From: Gemmatimonadota bacterium
GTDB lineage: Bacteria; Latescibacterota; UBA2968
DNA length: 50,219 nt
Assembly: GCA_009838845.1 (NCBI GenBank)
Contig: VXRD01000045.1
Location: forward strand, 1 to 50,219
Direction: 5' to 3'
Under the pieces are notes generated by a model that made no database searches, was not told the origin of the DNA, and saw nothing but the letters and a program-made list of their open reading frames with translations. Positions 26,078-34,595 of this stretch are shown piece after piece. Numbering within the stretch: the stretch's first letter is position 1; the number at the start of each line of letters is the position of its first letter. The translations under genes were made by a program, and so were the position numbers.

Positions 26078-26684
26078 CCCAGCATTTGAACCCATTGAAG
26101 ATGACCCCGGCCTTCCTCGCGTATTCATCATAGGGGACTCCATCTCCATTGGCTATACCGTGCCCGTGCGCGAACTGCTCAAAGGCAAAGCCAATCTCCA
26201 CCGCCCGCTCACCAACTGCGGACCGACAAAGCGCGGCGTAGAGGAAATCGAAAACTGGCTCGGTGACGGTTCCTGGGATGTCATCCACTTCAACTGGGGC
26301 TTACACGACATCGTCTATATGACAGAACAGGGTGAGCGCGTCGATCCACCGCAGGGCCAACACCAGGTGCCTGACGACCAATACGAACAAAACCTCGACA
26401 CCCTGGTCAAACGCCTCGCACAAACCGGTGCCAAATTGATCTGGTGTGCCACCACACCGGTTCCCGAAGGCGCGTCCTTTCGCAAACCCGGCGACGAAGT
26501 TGAATACAACGCCATCGCACAAAAAGTCATGGCTGCACACGGCATTCCCACACATGACCTCTACACATACGCTATAGAACGCCTTGACGATATACAACTC
26601 CCCGCCAATGTGCATTTTTCAAAAGAAGGCTCTGCCATACTGGCTGAATCTGTTGCGCGACATATTTTGGGTGTGTTGGCCTGA
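26070..26684 (+). CDS. SGNH/GDSL-family hydrolase
   Basis: A 204-residue SGNH hydrolase starting at GTG 26070, 6 bp after AAAGGAG. Block I is [11 protein letters not shown] with nucleophile S24, block II is the Gly region around 51-56, and block III is FNWGLHD with N75. The His of block V is H182 in NVHFSKEG, but the usual Asp three residues before it is Ala (A179) with Asn at 180. Family members are esterases, for example carbohydrate acetyl esterases. Without Asp, a Ser-His dyad may serve, as known for some members. It overlaps the M14 gene. Confidence 0.87.
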   Translation: MNNPAFEPIEDDPGLPRVFIIGDSISIGYTVPVRELLKGKANLHRPLTNCGPTKRGVEEIENWLGDGSWDVIHFNWGLHDIVYMTEQGERVDPPQGQHQVPDDQYEQNLDTLVKRLAQTGAKLIWCATTPVPEGASFRKPGDEVEYNAIAQKVMAAHGIPTHDLYTYAIERLDDIQLPANVHFSKEGSAILAESVARHILGVLA

Positions 26685-26707
26685 GGTCTTTTTTTCAGGA
26701 GTTTTAC

Positions 26708-27706
26708 ATGTCCTATCGCATTGGAATTGTTGGTGCTGGCGGTATCTCGCGTGCTCATGGTCGGGCGGCGGCACAATCTGAACGCGCAGAAATCGTTGCA
26801 GTCTGCGATGTCTTGCCCGAAGCAGTTGAGAGATACCGCGGCGAATTTGACGTCCGAAAAGGTTATACCGATCTCGACCTGATGCTCGACAACGAAAACC
26901 TCGACATCGCCATCATCTGCACATGGGGCCGCTTTCACGCCAGCCTGAGCAATCAAATTGCGAAATCGCAAAAAGTTCGCGCCATCCTCTGTGAAAAACC
27001 CATCACACAAACCGCTGCAGAATGCCGAGAAATGGTCGCCTGCGCCAAAGCCAACAATATCCTCCTCGCCGAAGCCTTCAAATTTCGCCATCACCCCTTA
27101 CATCTCAAAACCAAAGAAATTCTCGACAGTGGAAAAATCGGAACCCTGGGCAACATTCGCAGCACCTTTTGCACGGGCGTTTCAGACGACCGCCGAAAAC
27201 CCGAACTCAACTGGCGTTTCAACAAAGAAAAAGGCGGAGGCGCGGTCTATGATCTGGGGTGTTACAATACCCATCACGCCCGCTTCATAGCCAACGCCGA
27301 CCCCATCCGCGTCTATGCCACGGGAGAATTTGGTCGAGAAGTGGATGAAACGATTATCGCCATCTACGAATTTCCCAATCAGGTCACTGCCCAACTCACA
27401 TTTAGCTTCAAAATGGCCTCCTCACAATATTTTGAAATCTCCGGCATCGATGGCATGTTGCGAACAGAACGCGCCTGGAACAACGAAAATCAGCCCACGA
27501 CCCTTGAGGTCCACACCCGCGATGGCATTGAAACCCATGAATTTGAACCCGTCTTTCAATTCCTGAACCAGCTCCATCATCTATGCGATTGCCTCGATAC
27601 CGGGCAGCCGCACCGCATCCCGCCCGAAAACAGCATCGGCAATATGAAAACAATGGACGCCATTTACGAGTCCATCAGAACACAACAACCCGTGGACCTT
27701 TCTTGA
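26708..27706 (+). CDS. Gfo/Idh/MocA-family oxidoreductase
   Basis: A 332-residue NAD(P)-dependent sugar dehydrogenase-like protein. The Rossmann motif GIVGAGGISRAHG is at 6-18, then VVAVCDV-like VAVCDV, and the signature CEKPIT with the catalytic Lys near 97. The C-terminal substrate domain begins with KFRHHPLHLKTKEIL. ATG 26708 follows AGGAG. Members oxidise or epimerise sugars, inositols and sugar acids. In this operon it probably acts on the sugar after desulfation and deacylation. Confidence 0.93.
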   Translation: MSYRIGIVGAGGISRAHGRAAAQSERAEIVAVCDVLPEAVERYRGEFDVRKGYTDLDLMLDNENLDIAIICTWGRFHASLSNQIAKSQKVRAILCEKPITQTAAECREMVACAKANNILLAEAFKFRHHPLHLKTKEILDSGKIGTLGNIRSTFCTGVSDDRRKPELNWRFNKEKGGGAVYDLGCYNTHHARFIANADPIRVYATGEFGREVDETIIAIYEFPNQVTAQLTFSFKMASSQYFEISGIDGMLRTERAWNNENQPTTLEVHTRDGIETHEFEPVFQFLNQLHHLCDCLDTGQPHRIPPENSIGNMKTMDAIYESIRTQQPVDLS

Positions 27707-27710
27707 AATC

Positions 27711-28412
27711 ATGAAACTGCACTATCTCCAGCACGTGCCATTCGAGGGCCTCGGCAGCATTGCATCCTGGGCAAAAGCGCGTCGCGCTCAGATTTCGCGC
27801 ACGCGCCTCTTTGCCGGCGAGGCATTGCCATCAGCCGATGAAATTGACCTATTGATCGTCCTGGGAGGCCCCATGGGTGTCTATGACGAACGCGACTATC
27901 CCTGGCTCATACGAGAGAAGGACTTTTTGAAACAGGCAATAGATACCGGTACACATATACTCGGCGTCTGCCTGGGCGCCCAACTCATAGCCGACGTACT
28001 CGGAGCCAGAGTCTATCCCAACGACCACAAAGAAATCGGCTGGTTTCCCATTGAAGGCGTGCAAACGCATGAAAAAATCGGGCTGTTACTCGCACAGGCT
28101 GGCAAAGTCTTTCACTGGCATGGCGATACTTATGACCTCCCCACTGGCGCAACGCACCTTGCCAAAAGCCGTGCCTGTAAGCATCAGGCATTCTCGGTAG
28201 GCAATCAGATCCTCGCATTGCAATTCCACCTGGAAACAACGCCCAACGCAGCCCGGGCATTGGTCGATAACTGTGGGCACGAAATCGTCGAAGCGCCCTA
28301 TATTCAGCCCCCTCGCGAAATACTGACAGATCAACGCGAATTTGAACGCATCAATCGCCTCATGTCAGAATGTCTCGACCTGCTGATACCAAATAAAAAA
28401 AGCGACCATTAA
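27711..28412 (+). CDS. Class I glutamine amidotransferase-like protein
   Basis: A 233-residue stand-alone class I GATase. The nucleophile elbow is LGVCLGAQ with C87; the triad is completed by H173 and E175 in LQFHLETT. LIVLGGPMGVYDE is the oxyanion-hole block. Stand-alone members include gamma-glutamyl hydrolases and enzymes of unknown substrate (GMP-synthase-like YfeJ type). It starts 4 bp after the oxidoreductase stop, so it is in the same operon. It may cleave a gamma-glutamyl or other amide bond. Confidence 0.9.
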   Translation: MKLHYLQHVPFEGLGSIASWAKARRAQISRTRLFAGEALPSADEIDLLIVLGGPMGVYDERDYPWLIREKDFLKQAIDTGTHILGVCLGAQLIADVLGARVYPNDHKEIGWFPIEGVQTHEKIGLLLAQAGKVFHWHGDTYDLPTGATHLAKSRACKHQAFSVGNQILALQFHLETTPNAARALVDNCGHEIVEAPYIQPPREILTDQREFERINRLMSECLDLLIPNKKSDH

Positions 28413-28421
28413 GGCCGCTTT
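28399..28421 (-). terminator. Terminator after the propeller gene (overlaps GATase 3' end)
   Basis: AAAGCGACC/GGCCGCTTT stem (one mismatch) with a 5-base loop; the T-run is on the minus strand, so it ends transcription of the gene at 28448. It overlaps the end of the GATase frame and may also slow plus-strand transcription. Confidence 0.72.
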
Positions 28422-28447
28422 CTCCATAGATCAAATTGCAGGTTACC

Positions 28448-29650
28448 TCACTGAGATCCCGTCATCCTCGGCACAGTCCGAAACGCGATTTCCCTCGGAT
28501 AAAAGAACCCCCGTAACCGACCGAGAATCCGCCACTCATTCAAATCCACCACCGTAAGTCCCGGTCCTCCAGCCTGTAGCACAAGCGTTGCAACATAAGC
28601 CCGAGAGCCATCGGGCGAAACCCCGAGTATCGTCGAATCATTCCCCAATCGCAATGTGCGAACAATCAAATTGTGCTCCACATCAATTTCCAACAACACG
28701 CCCACTGCGCTTACGTACAATAACTTTTTATCGGGCGAAAATTCTGCGCCAAACGAACCCTCCTGATCAATCTGAAGCGCACCCACCACCTGATTGGTAT
28801 TGAGATCTAAAACAGAAATCACACCGCGACTATAATTTGTTACATAAGCGCGCGCGCCATCCTGCGTAATTGAAATCTCTAACGGAATATCACCGATAAC
28901 TATCCTCGCTGTAACCGTCATCGTTGCCAGATCCACAACGACCACATTTCGATCGGTTTGATTTGCCACATACAACGTTGTGCCATCGGGCGAGAGCGCG
29001 ACATCAATTGGTCGATTGCCCACCAGGATAGAATCTATGGTAACGCCATTCACCACATCCACCACGCGAACCAGGTCCTGCACTTGATCGGCCACATAAG
29101 CCCGCGTCTGATCGGGACTCAGCACTGCTTTGCCCCGCGATTCAACAGGCACGCTAAACTCCACCTGATGGCGCGTGTCCATCTTGAAAAATCCAAACAC
29201 CTCCGCCACATAAATCGACTGCTGATCCGCAGACACTATAACTCCACCCGGACCGCGATAGGGCAGATAATCGATTATCAGATGTGAATCGGAATCCAGT
29301 GCCATAACCGAACTATCATCTATGTCCGCCACATAAATAATATATCGATCTCCGCTCGGCTCAGCAGGTGTCTGCGATTCACCATAAGAAGCACTAAATG
29401 CCAAAAAATCGTTAAAATTCGTGACCCCGTCCTCATTCAAATCCGTGCGAGGATCATAACTCTCAACCTCAGGATCCGCATTAAAATTATTGACAAAATG
29501 CAAAAAATCGGTAAACGTCACCTTGCCATCGCCATCAAAATCCGATCCCATAGGGCCGTTAGCCACCCAGAACACGCGCGTTTCAGCCCGCAGTTCCTCT
29601 CCGTTCAGGGCCATAAGCATACACAGCACAGCGCAAAAGCGTAAATTCAT
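28448..29650 (-). CDS. Secreted dockerin-like / YVTN beta-propeller protein
   Basis: A 400-residue protein. A signal peptide (MNLRFCAVLCMLMALNGEELRA) is followed by two calcium-binding dockerin-type loops: SDFDGDGKVTFTDFLHFV (about 36-53) and TDLNEDGVTNFNDFLAFS (about 68-85). Both have D-x-[DN]-x-D-G spacing. The rest (about 100-395) is a seven-bladed YVTN/NHL-like propeller with repeats such as SPDGTTLYVANQTDRNVVVVDL and TQDGARAYVTNYSRGVISVLDL. No enzyme motif is visible. It may be a surface or extracellular binding protein; dockerin-like pairs in such bacteria often serve calcium-stabilised folding, not cellulosome assembly. Confidence 0.85.
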   Translation of the reverse strand: MNLRFCAVLCMLMALNGEELRAETRVFWVANGPMGSDFDGDGKVTFTDFLHFVNNFNADPEVESYDPRTDLNEDGVTNFNDFLAFSASYGESQTPAEPSGDRYIIYVADIDDSSVMALDSDSHLIIDYLPYRGPGGVIVSADQQSIYVAEVFGFFKMDTRHQVEFSVPVESRGKAVLSPDQTRAYVADQVQDLVRVVDVVNGVTIDSILVGNRPIDVALSPDGTTLYVANQTDRNVVVVDLATMTVTARIVIGDIPLEISITQDGARAYVTNYSRGVISVLDLNTNQVVGALQIDQEGSFGAEFSPDKKLLYVSAVGVLLEIDVEHNLIVRTLRLGNDSTILGVSPDGSRAYVATLVLQAGGPGLTVVDLNEWRILGRLRGFFYPREIAFRTVPRMTGSQ

Positions 29651-29720
29651 CGGGATAAGTCCTTTCTCAATTGTCGGTAGCCAGTCCGCTCAACGCCACA
29701 GTCCAAAAGTCAAAAGCATA

Positions 29721-30221
29721 TCACTCCCTATCTCGTTGCCCCTCAAAAACGGACAACAATTCATAAAGCATAACCCCTGTAGCTACAGACACATTTAGAG
29801 ACACTTTTGTTCCCAACATTGGAATATGTACAACGCCGTCGCACAAACACAGTGTCTCGGGACGCACGCCCGTCACCTCATGACCCAAAACCACAGCCAC
29901 CGGCCAGCGATAGCAAAAGGTTCGAAAATCGACACTATCTGGCGTTTGCTCTAATGCAACCACCTGAACACCTTGTGAGCGCAAATCGCCAATTACCTCT
30001 TCCGTATCCCGTTCATAATGCCAGGGCACGGCCTCTTCTGCGCCCAACGCCACGCGACTGATTTCCCTGCGCGGGGGACATCCCGTAAACCCCGTCAAAT
30101 AAATCCCCGATGCATTAATCCCATCTGCCGAGCGAAAAATCGCGCCCACATTAAACAGTGAACGAACATTTTCCACAACGGCATAAATGGGATAGCCATC
30201 GGGTTTGGAAAGCAAATTCAT
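29721..30221 (-). CDS. SpoU/TrmH-family RNA 2'-O-methyltransferase
   Basis: A 166-residue SPOUT methyltransferase. The three family motifs are NVRSLFNVGAIFRSADG (motif 1), VAVVLGHEVTGV (motif 2) and IPMLGTKVSLNVSVATGVMLYEL (motif 3), where the knot binds S-adenosylmethionine. It probably methylates the 2'-OH of a tRNA or rRNA ribose; the substrate is not readable. ATG 30221 is preferred over the TTG codon at 30230. A strong terminator ends about 10 bp before the start, and no ribosome site is visible. Confidence 0.93.
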   Translation of the reverse strand: MNLLSKPDGYPIYAVVENVRSLFNVGAIFRSADGINASGIYLTGFTGCPPRREISRVALGAEEAVPWHYERDTEEVIGDLRSQGVQVVALEQTPDSVDFRTFCYRWPVAVVLGHEVTGVRPETLCLCDGVVHIPMLGTKVSLNVSVATGVMLYELLSVFEGQRDRE

Positions 30222-30230
30222 CAGATACAA

Positions 30231-30272
30231 AAACGCAAGAAGTAAAAACGCTCTCGCGTCTTACTTCTCGCG
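30231..30272 (-). terminator. Terminator directly upstream of the SpoU gene
   Basis: CGCGAGAAGTAA pairs with TTACTTCTTGCG (11 of 12 bp) and is followed by TTTTTG on the minus strand, ending transcription of the YtxH-like gene. The distal arm is built of a tandem 14-bp unit CTCGCGTCTYACYT (about 30253-30280). Confidence 0.8.
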
Positions 30273-30328
30273 TCTCACCTCTCTATTCGGGTCGTTCAAT
30301 CCAGAAACACACCCATCCTGAAATTCTT

Positions 30329-30547
30329 CTAATCTATATATCCCGCTTCAGCAGGTGATTCCTGAGATTTTGCGGAACCATTAAAGCGGGTGCGCACCCG
30401 TTGAACGGCCTCTCCCAGGCGCGAGCGCGTATTTCGCCCCGCTTCCGTTCCCAAAAACAATCCCAGAATAGCAAGGCCACCAAGAGCAAGGCCTACAACG
30501 AGTCCTACCCAGAAAAATTCGCGATGCACTTCTTGTCGTCGCCACAT
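30329..30547 (-). CDS. YtxH-like small membrane protein
   Basis: A 72-residue protein with one membrane helix (about 12-32, FFWVGLVVGLALGGLAILGLFLG) followed by TEAGRNTRSRLGEAVQRVRTRF, the YtxH pattern (GTxAGxxTRxxL). ATG 30547 follows AAGGAG. YtxH proteins are general-stress-type membrane proteins of unclear function. It stands alone before a terminator. Confidence 0.8.
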   Translation of the reverse strand: MWRRQEVHREFFWVGLVVGLALGGLAILGLFLGTEAGRNTRSRLGEAVQRVRTRFNGSAKSQESPAEAGYID

Positions 30548-30716
30548 AACACACTCCTTGGAAATATCTCCCGATTGTTTAACCTACAAACTTAAAATGC
30601 CCGTCTAATTTCAACCATACACGGCGCGAAGTCAAGCGGAAATAGGCATTCAGGAGCAGACGAACCGACCGAAACAATTTATAGCGCAAAAAAAAATTAT
30701 CCCTATTTTAAGGGAC

Positions 30717-31937
30717 ATGCCCAACAAATGGATGCAAAAACTCGACCGTGCCATTGACGCTCAACGCAAAAAAATTGTACGCGTCCGCCGCGATCTACAC
30801 ATGTATCCCGAACCCAGCGGTCGCGAAGTGGAAACCACGCGCTATCTAGTCAAATTATTACAACAGACCGGATGCCATATACAGATGGGTCCCAGAGGCT
30901 GTGGCGTTATAGCCGACAACACATTGGAAAAAACGCGTATAGGCATGCGAGCCGATATCGACGCACTTCGCATACAAGATGCCAAAAACGCGCCCTACCG
31001 CAGCCGCGTACCAGGCGTGATGCACGCCTGCGGACACGATGGTCATACAGCCACCGTGCTCGGTGCTGTTCTGGGCCTTCTGGAATGCGACCGGGTATTG
31101 CCGTGGCCCGTACACTGGCGCGCCATCTTTCAACCTGCTGAAGAAACCAATCGCGGCGCCAAAGACATGATCGCCTTTGGTGCCCTCAAAAACGTCTGTG
31201 GCCTGCTCAGTCTTCACCTCGATCCCTCGCGTCCAACAGGTACCGTGGGCACACGCAAGGGCGTGCTCACAGCCAATTGTGCCGAAATAGAAATTTGTAT
31301 CCAGGGCCGAGGCGGACATGCTGCGCGCCCCCGGGAAACACGAGACCCCATCGTCGCTGCCGCTCAGGTCATCACTGCACTCTATCAATCATTGCCTCGC
31401 AATGTAGATACCTACGACCCGATTGTCATATCAATTGGGCATATCTCTGCAGGCGAAAATCCCAACGTCATACCCGGCCAGGCTCTGCTTCGCGGCACCC
31501 TTCGCACCCTCAGTGGCAGTTCTCAAGCCCATGCTATGGACCACATCCTCAAGATTGCCCATGGCATAGCCAATCTCACCGACACGGAAATCGATGTTCG
31601 CTTTCTCACCGGTCCCTCATCGGTCAACAACGACCCCACACTCACCGAACTGATCCGCCAAAATGCCATCGATCTATTGGGCCAAACACACGTTCAAACC
31701 ATCGCCAGACCGAGCATGGGGGGCGAAGACTTTGCCAATTATCTCGACCATGTGCCCGGCAGCCTATTTCGCCTGGGATGCATGCCCGCCCGGGGGAGTG
31801 CCCCGCCCCTGCATGCACCCGACTTCGACATCGATGAACGCGCCCTGGTCATAGGCGCCAAAATACTCGCGCGCAGCGTCGTCAACTACTTCGATCCATC
31901 GCGAAAAAAGAATGGAGCTTGCCATGACCCGACTTGA
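30717..31937 (+). CDS. M20-family amidohydrolase
   Basis: A 406-residue M20D amidohydrolase (hippurate hydrolase/IAA-amino-acid hydrolase-like). Metal sites are in RRDLHMYPEPSG, HACGHDGHTATVLGA with C105 and H107, PAEETNRGA (EE) and the C-terminal GGEDFANYL and LHAPDFDIDE. It hydrolyses an N-acyl amino acid or related amide. ATG 30717 has AAGGGA before it. Its end overlaps the start of the carboxylate-amine ligase by 14 bp, which argues for translational coupling and a shared pathway. No signal peptide. Confidence 0.92.
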   Translation: MPNKWMQKLDRAIDAQRKKIVRVRRDLHMYPEPSGREVETTRYLVKLLQQTGCHIQMGPRGCGVIADNTLEKTRIGMRADIDALRIQDAKNAPYRSRVPGVMHACGHDGHTATVLGAVLGLLECDRVLPWPVHWRAIFQPAEETNRGAKDMIAFGALKNVCGLLSLHLDPSRPTGTVGTRKGVLTANCAEIEICIQGRGGHAARPRETRDPIVAAAQVITALYQSLPRNVDTYDPIVISIGHISAGENPNVIPGQALLRGTLRTLSGSSQAHAMDHILKIAHGIANLTDTEIDVRFLTGPSSVNNDPTLTELIRQNAIDLLGQTHVQTIARPSMGGEDFANYLDHVPGSLFRLGCMPARGSAPPLHAPDFDIDERALVIGAKILARSVVNYFDPSRKKNGACHDPT

Positions 31938-33039
31938 ATTTAATCCCAGTAATCAACCCACCCTCGGCGTGGAAATAGAACTGGCTCTGGTCGATGCCAA
32001 CACCATGGCTTTGTGCAGCAAAAATGCCGCGATTCTCAATCGCATTCCCGACGAATATGCCGACAAAATCAAGCCCGAATTGATGCAGTGTTATGTCGAA
32101 ATCAACACCGATATATGTGAAAGTGTCAGCCATGTAGAAGCCGACCTCAAGCCCAAACTCCAGACGCTATCCAGCGTAGCGGCCGCCGAGAATGTCCAAC
32201 TCTACTGGTCGGGCACACACCCATTTTCCACCTGGCGCGAACAAAAAATCACCCCCAATGACCGATACATGGGCCTCGTCAACCTTCTCCAGGACACCGC
32301 CCGGCAACTGGTCACATTTGGCCTCCACGTACACGTAGGCGTCAACAGCGGCGACAAAGCCATAATGATCTGCGACCGAATACTGCGCTATTTGCCCGTC
32401 TTGCTGGCGCTATCTTGCAACAGCCCATTCTGGGAAGGTCGGGTCACGGGCTTGCACTCGTGGCGATCAAAAGTAATGGAGGGCCTCCCCACCGCTGGGC
32501 TGCCCCCCTTAATGCGCAACTGGAGCGAATATGTCTGGCTCATCAACCACCTCATCGACACTGGCTATATCGAATCCATCCGAGAAATCTGGTGGGACGT
32601 GCGTCCCCACCACGCATTTGGCACCGTTGAAGTCCGCATTTGCGACATTCCCGGCACTCTCGAAGACACATTGGGATTGGTCGCACTCGTACAGTGTTTA
32701 ATTTGCAACCTGTCCGACGAAATCGACCGGGGAATCTATCAACACGACAGCCACCCCATGCTCATCCGTCAAAACAAATGGCATGCCTCGCGGTACGGCA
32801 TCGATGCACAACTGGTCGATTCCACCTCTCACAACCTCAAATCCGTCCCACAAATAACCGAGGAACTCGTCGAAAAACTGCTCCCCATGGCCGAACAGCT
32901 CAATTGCGTACCCTATCTCAAACACGTCCTCGACATGGCTCACCAACCCACCTGGGCGCAACGGCAAATGGATCTCCTCGCCCTCACTGGCGACCCCGCC
33001 GAAGTCGTCCGCCGCCTGATTAACGAACCATCTTCTTGA
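31924..33039 (+). CDS. Carboxylate-amine ligase, glutamate-cysteine ligase family 2 (YbdK-like)
   Basis: A 371-residue GCS2/YbdK-type ATP-dependent ligase. GVEIELALVD at the N-terminus and LHVHVGVNS in the middle are family motifs, followed by WWDVRPHHAFGTVEVRICD. It joins a carboxylate (often glutamate) to an amine. ATG 31924 is 6 bp after GGAG and overlaps the M20 stop; ATG 31912 is less likely. Together the two genes could form and cut the same amide bond. The 3' end overlaps the ankyrin gene on the other strand by 20 bp. Confidence 0.9.
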   Translation: MTRLEFNPSNQPTLGVEIELALVDANTMALCSKNAAILNRIPDEYADKIKPELMQCYVEINTDICESVSHVEADLKPKLQTLSSVAAAENVQLYWSGTHPFSTWREQKITPNDRYMGLVNLLQDTARQLVTFGLHVHVGVNSGDKAIMICDRILRYLPVLLALSCNSPFWEGRVTGLHSWRSKVMEGLPTAGLPPLMRNWSEYVWLINHLIDTGYIESIREIWWDVRPHHAFGTVEVRICDIPGTLEDTLGLVALVQCLICNLSDEIDRGIYQHDSHPMLIRQNKWHASRYGIDAQLVDSTSHNLKSVPQITEELVEKLLPMAEQLNCVPYLKHVLDMAHQPTWAQRQMDLLALTGDPAEVVRRLINEPSS

Positions 33040-33442
33040 CCGAATTGCCAACAGACTGCAGAAACTTCACAACTTCCGCGGCTTCCTTGCCTCCCTTTTT
33101 GGCATGGATCATCAGCGCAATCCCGTGTGGCCCCTTTTCATTTACAACCGCGGGATTGTCGTTCACCACCGCCTGTACGATTTCGAGCTTGCCCAGCATG
33201 GCCGCCGCAAACAAATCGATACGCGCACCCTTGTTCAGCAAAAACTCGGCAATGTCCTTGCGACCCATGTGTGCTGCTGCGCCCAGTCCTGTTTCCCAGT
33301 CGCCGCCTCCCCAATCCCAGGAAGAATTGACGAGTGCCGGTTCTTTCTCAAGCAGCTTTTTTACACTGTCGAAGTCGCCGTGGGCATCTTGGACAAATTG
33401 GTTGACGAGTTTCGGATCAATAGCAGAATTATTTTGTGACAT
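33020..33442 (-). CDS. Ankyrin-repeat protein
   Basis: A 140-residue protein with about three ankyrin-like units (DSVKKLLEKEPALVNSS, GLGAAAHMGRKDIAEFLLNKGARIDLF, AAMLGKLEIVQAVVNDNPAVVNE, IALMIHAKKGGKEAAEVVKFL). No signal peptide. ATG 33442 follows AAGGA; a promoter-like TTGAAT-N16-TATTTT stands about 60 bp upstream. It probably binds a protein partner in the cytoplasm. It is the only gene between the ligase and the S41 protease; no other function is visible. Confidence 0.82.
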   Translation of the reverse strand: MSQNNSAIDPKLVNQFVQDAHGDFDSVKKLLEKEPALVNSSWDWGGGDWETGLGAAAHMGRKDIAEFLLNKGARIDLFAAAMLGKLEIVQAVVNDNPAVVNEKGPHGIALMIHAKKGGKEAAEVVKFLQSVGNSVKKMVR

Positions 33443-33573
33443 GTTTTCCTTCCCCTCTTGTCGCGGTGCAATAAAATATTTTGACAATCTGAAAATTCAA
33501 CAAATTGTAATAACATTTAACTGGAGACGCAACGAGAATGAAGAAAAGTTTCAGAGGGAGTTAATTCCTCCTT

Positions 33574-34593
33574 TCATTTTTTTACTAATATCTCAATCGC
33601 TGTTTCAAAAATGCGGTCCGTTCCACTTTCCAAAAGCGCGTCTGGCGTCGAAACCCAAACATCGGGTGCAAGACCAACACCTTCAAAAGGTTCAAAGTTG
33701 GGCGTAAATGCCTGCCACCGCGGAACACGAAAAGTCCAGCCATTGGGTAGTTCACGATACACGGGATTGCCCGAACCCCCTCCCGTTGTGTCACCAACAA
33801 CTGTGACCTGGGGCAAAGTACGCATCATAAGCACAAAGGCTTCTGCCGCGCTAAAAACACGACGGTTGGTGAGCAGGACGACTGGTCTGGTAAATGTGAT
33901 ATTGCCTTTGGGTTCAAAGCTATCGGAAAAATACTGGGTAAAATCGTCGTGATTGGGTCCGCTGCGAAACTGAACATGCCTGAACAATCGCTCTTCATCT
34001 GCAAATCTGCTAGCAACATCCTTTGCATTTCGACCACTGCCTCCGCCATTGTTGCGAACATCGACAATGAGTCCTTGTATATTACCCATTTCTCTCAGTG
34101 CGATTTCGATGTCTCGTCCCCAATTGCCACCACTATAATTGCTAAAACTGCTGATATGCACATATCCAATTTGCTCATCCAACAAGCGATATTGTATGGG
34201 ATTATTTGTGCGTCTCACGATACCATATTGAATGCGTAAAATTTCGCTGTCGTAATTGCGTGGATATTGATCCCACCAGGCAGTGTATGAATAATCTCCC
34301 AAAGGGGTATAAAGATTTACATGCCCGTCCCGGAGTGTTGCGAGCATATTGCTCATAATGAGAAATAGGTCCTCATCTGTTGTCTGCGATGTGACCTGTG
34401 GGCGATAGATGGCATAAACCGAATCCCAGTCAACGCCTTTGAGTTCAAATGCAGCGTAGAAATGGTCGTATTCTTGCCAGAGGTATTCAAAATTGCTTTC
34501 GGGTGTGTTTTCTGGAATAGAATTGGTAATGGTTCGGCTACACCCTATGCCCAGGAGGATAAAAATGAAGAATGTTGGCAGACAAATCTTCAC
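33574..34593 (-). CDS. S41-family peptidase, lipoprotein
   Basis: A 339-residue C-terminal-processing-like protease. The lipobox LGIGC (C18) marks an envelope lipoprotein. The catalytic core is GLIVDVRNNGGGSGRNAKDVA, RRVFSAAEAFVLMMRTLPQV with the nucleophile Ser in SAAE, and VVGDTTGGGSGNP; the C-terminal GVGLAPDVWV is the usual end. No PDZ domain is obvious. It starts 3 bp after the barrel protein stop and probably processes or degrades envelope proteins. It may belong to the upstream sigma/caspase block. Confidence 0.9.
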   Translation of the reverse strand: MKICLPTFFIFILLGIGCSRTITNSIPENTPESNFEYLWQEYDHFYAAFELKGVDWDSVYAIYRPQVTSQTTDEDLFLIMSNMLATLRDGHVNLYTPLGDYSYTAWWDQYPRNYDSEILRIQYGIVRRTNNPIQYRLLDEQIGYVHISSFSNYSGGNWGRDIEIALREMGNIQGLIVDVRNNGGGSGRNAKDVASRFADEERLFRHVQFRSGPNHDDFTQYFSDSFEPKGNITFTRPVVLLTNRRVFSAAEAFVLMMRTLPQVTVVGDTTGGGSGNPVYRELPNGWTFRVPRWQAFTPNFEPFEGVGLAPDVWVSTPDALLESGTDRIFETAIEILVKK

Positions 34594-34595
34594 GT

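Noticed and set aside
30384-30397. Palindrome GGGTGCGCACCC inside the YtxH-like gene
   Set aside because: It is inside coding sequence and fits the RVRTRF codons; no partner site was seen.
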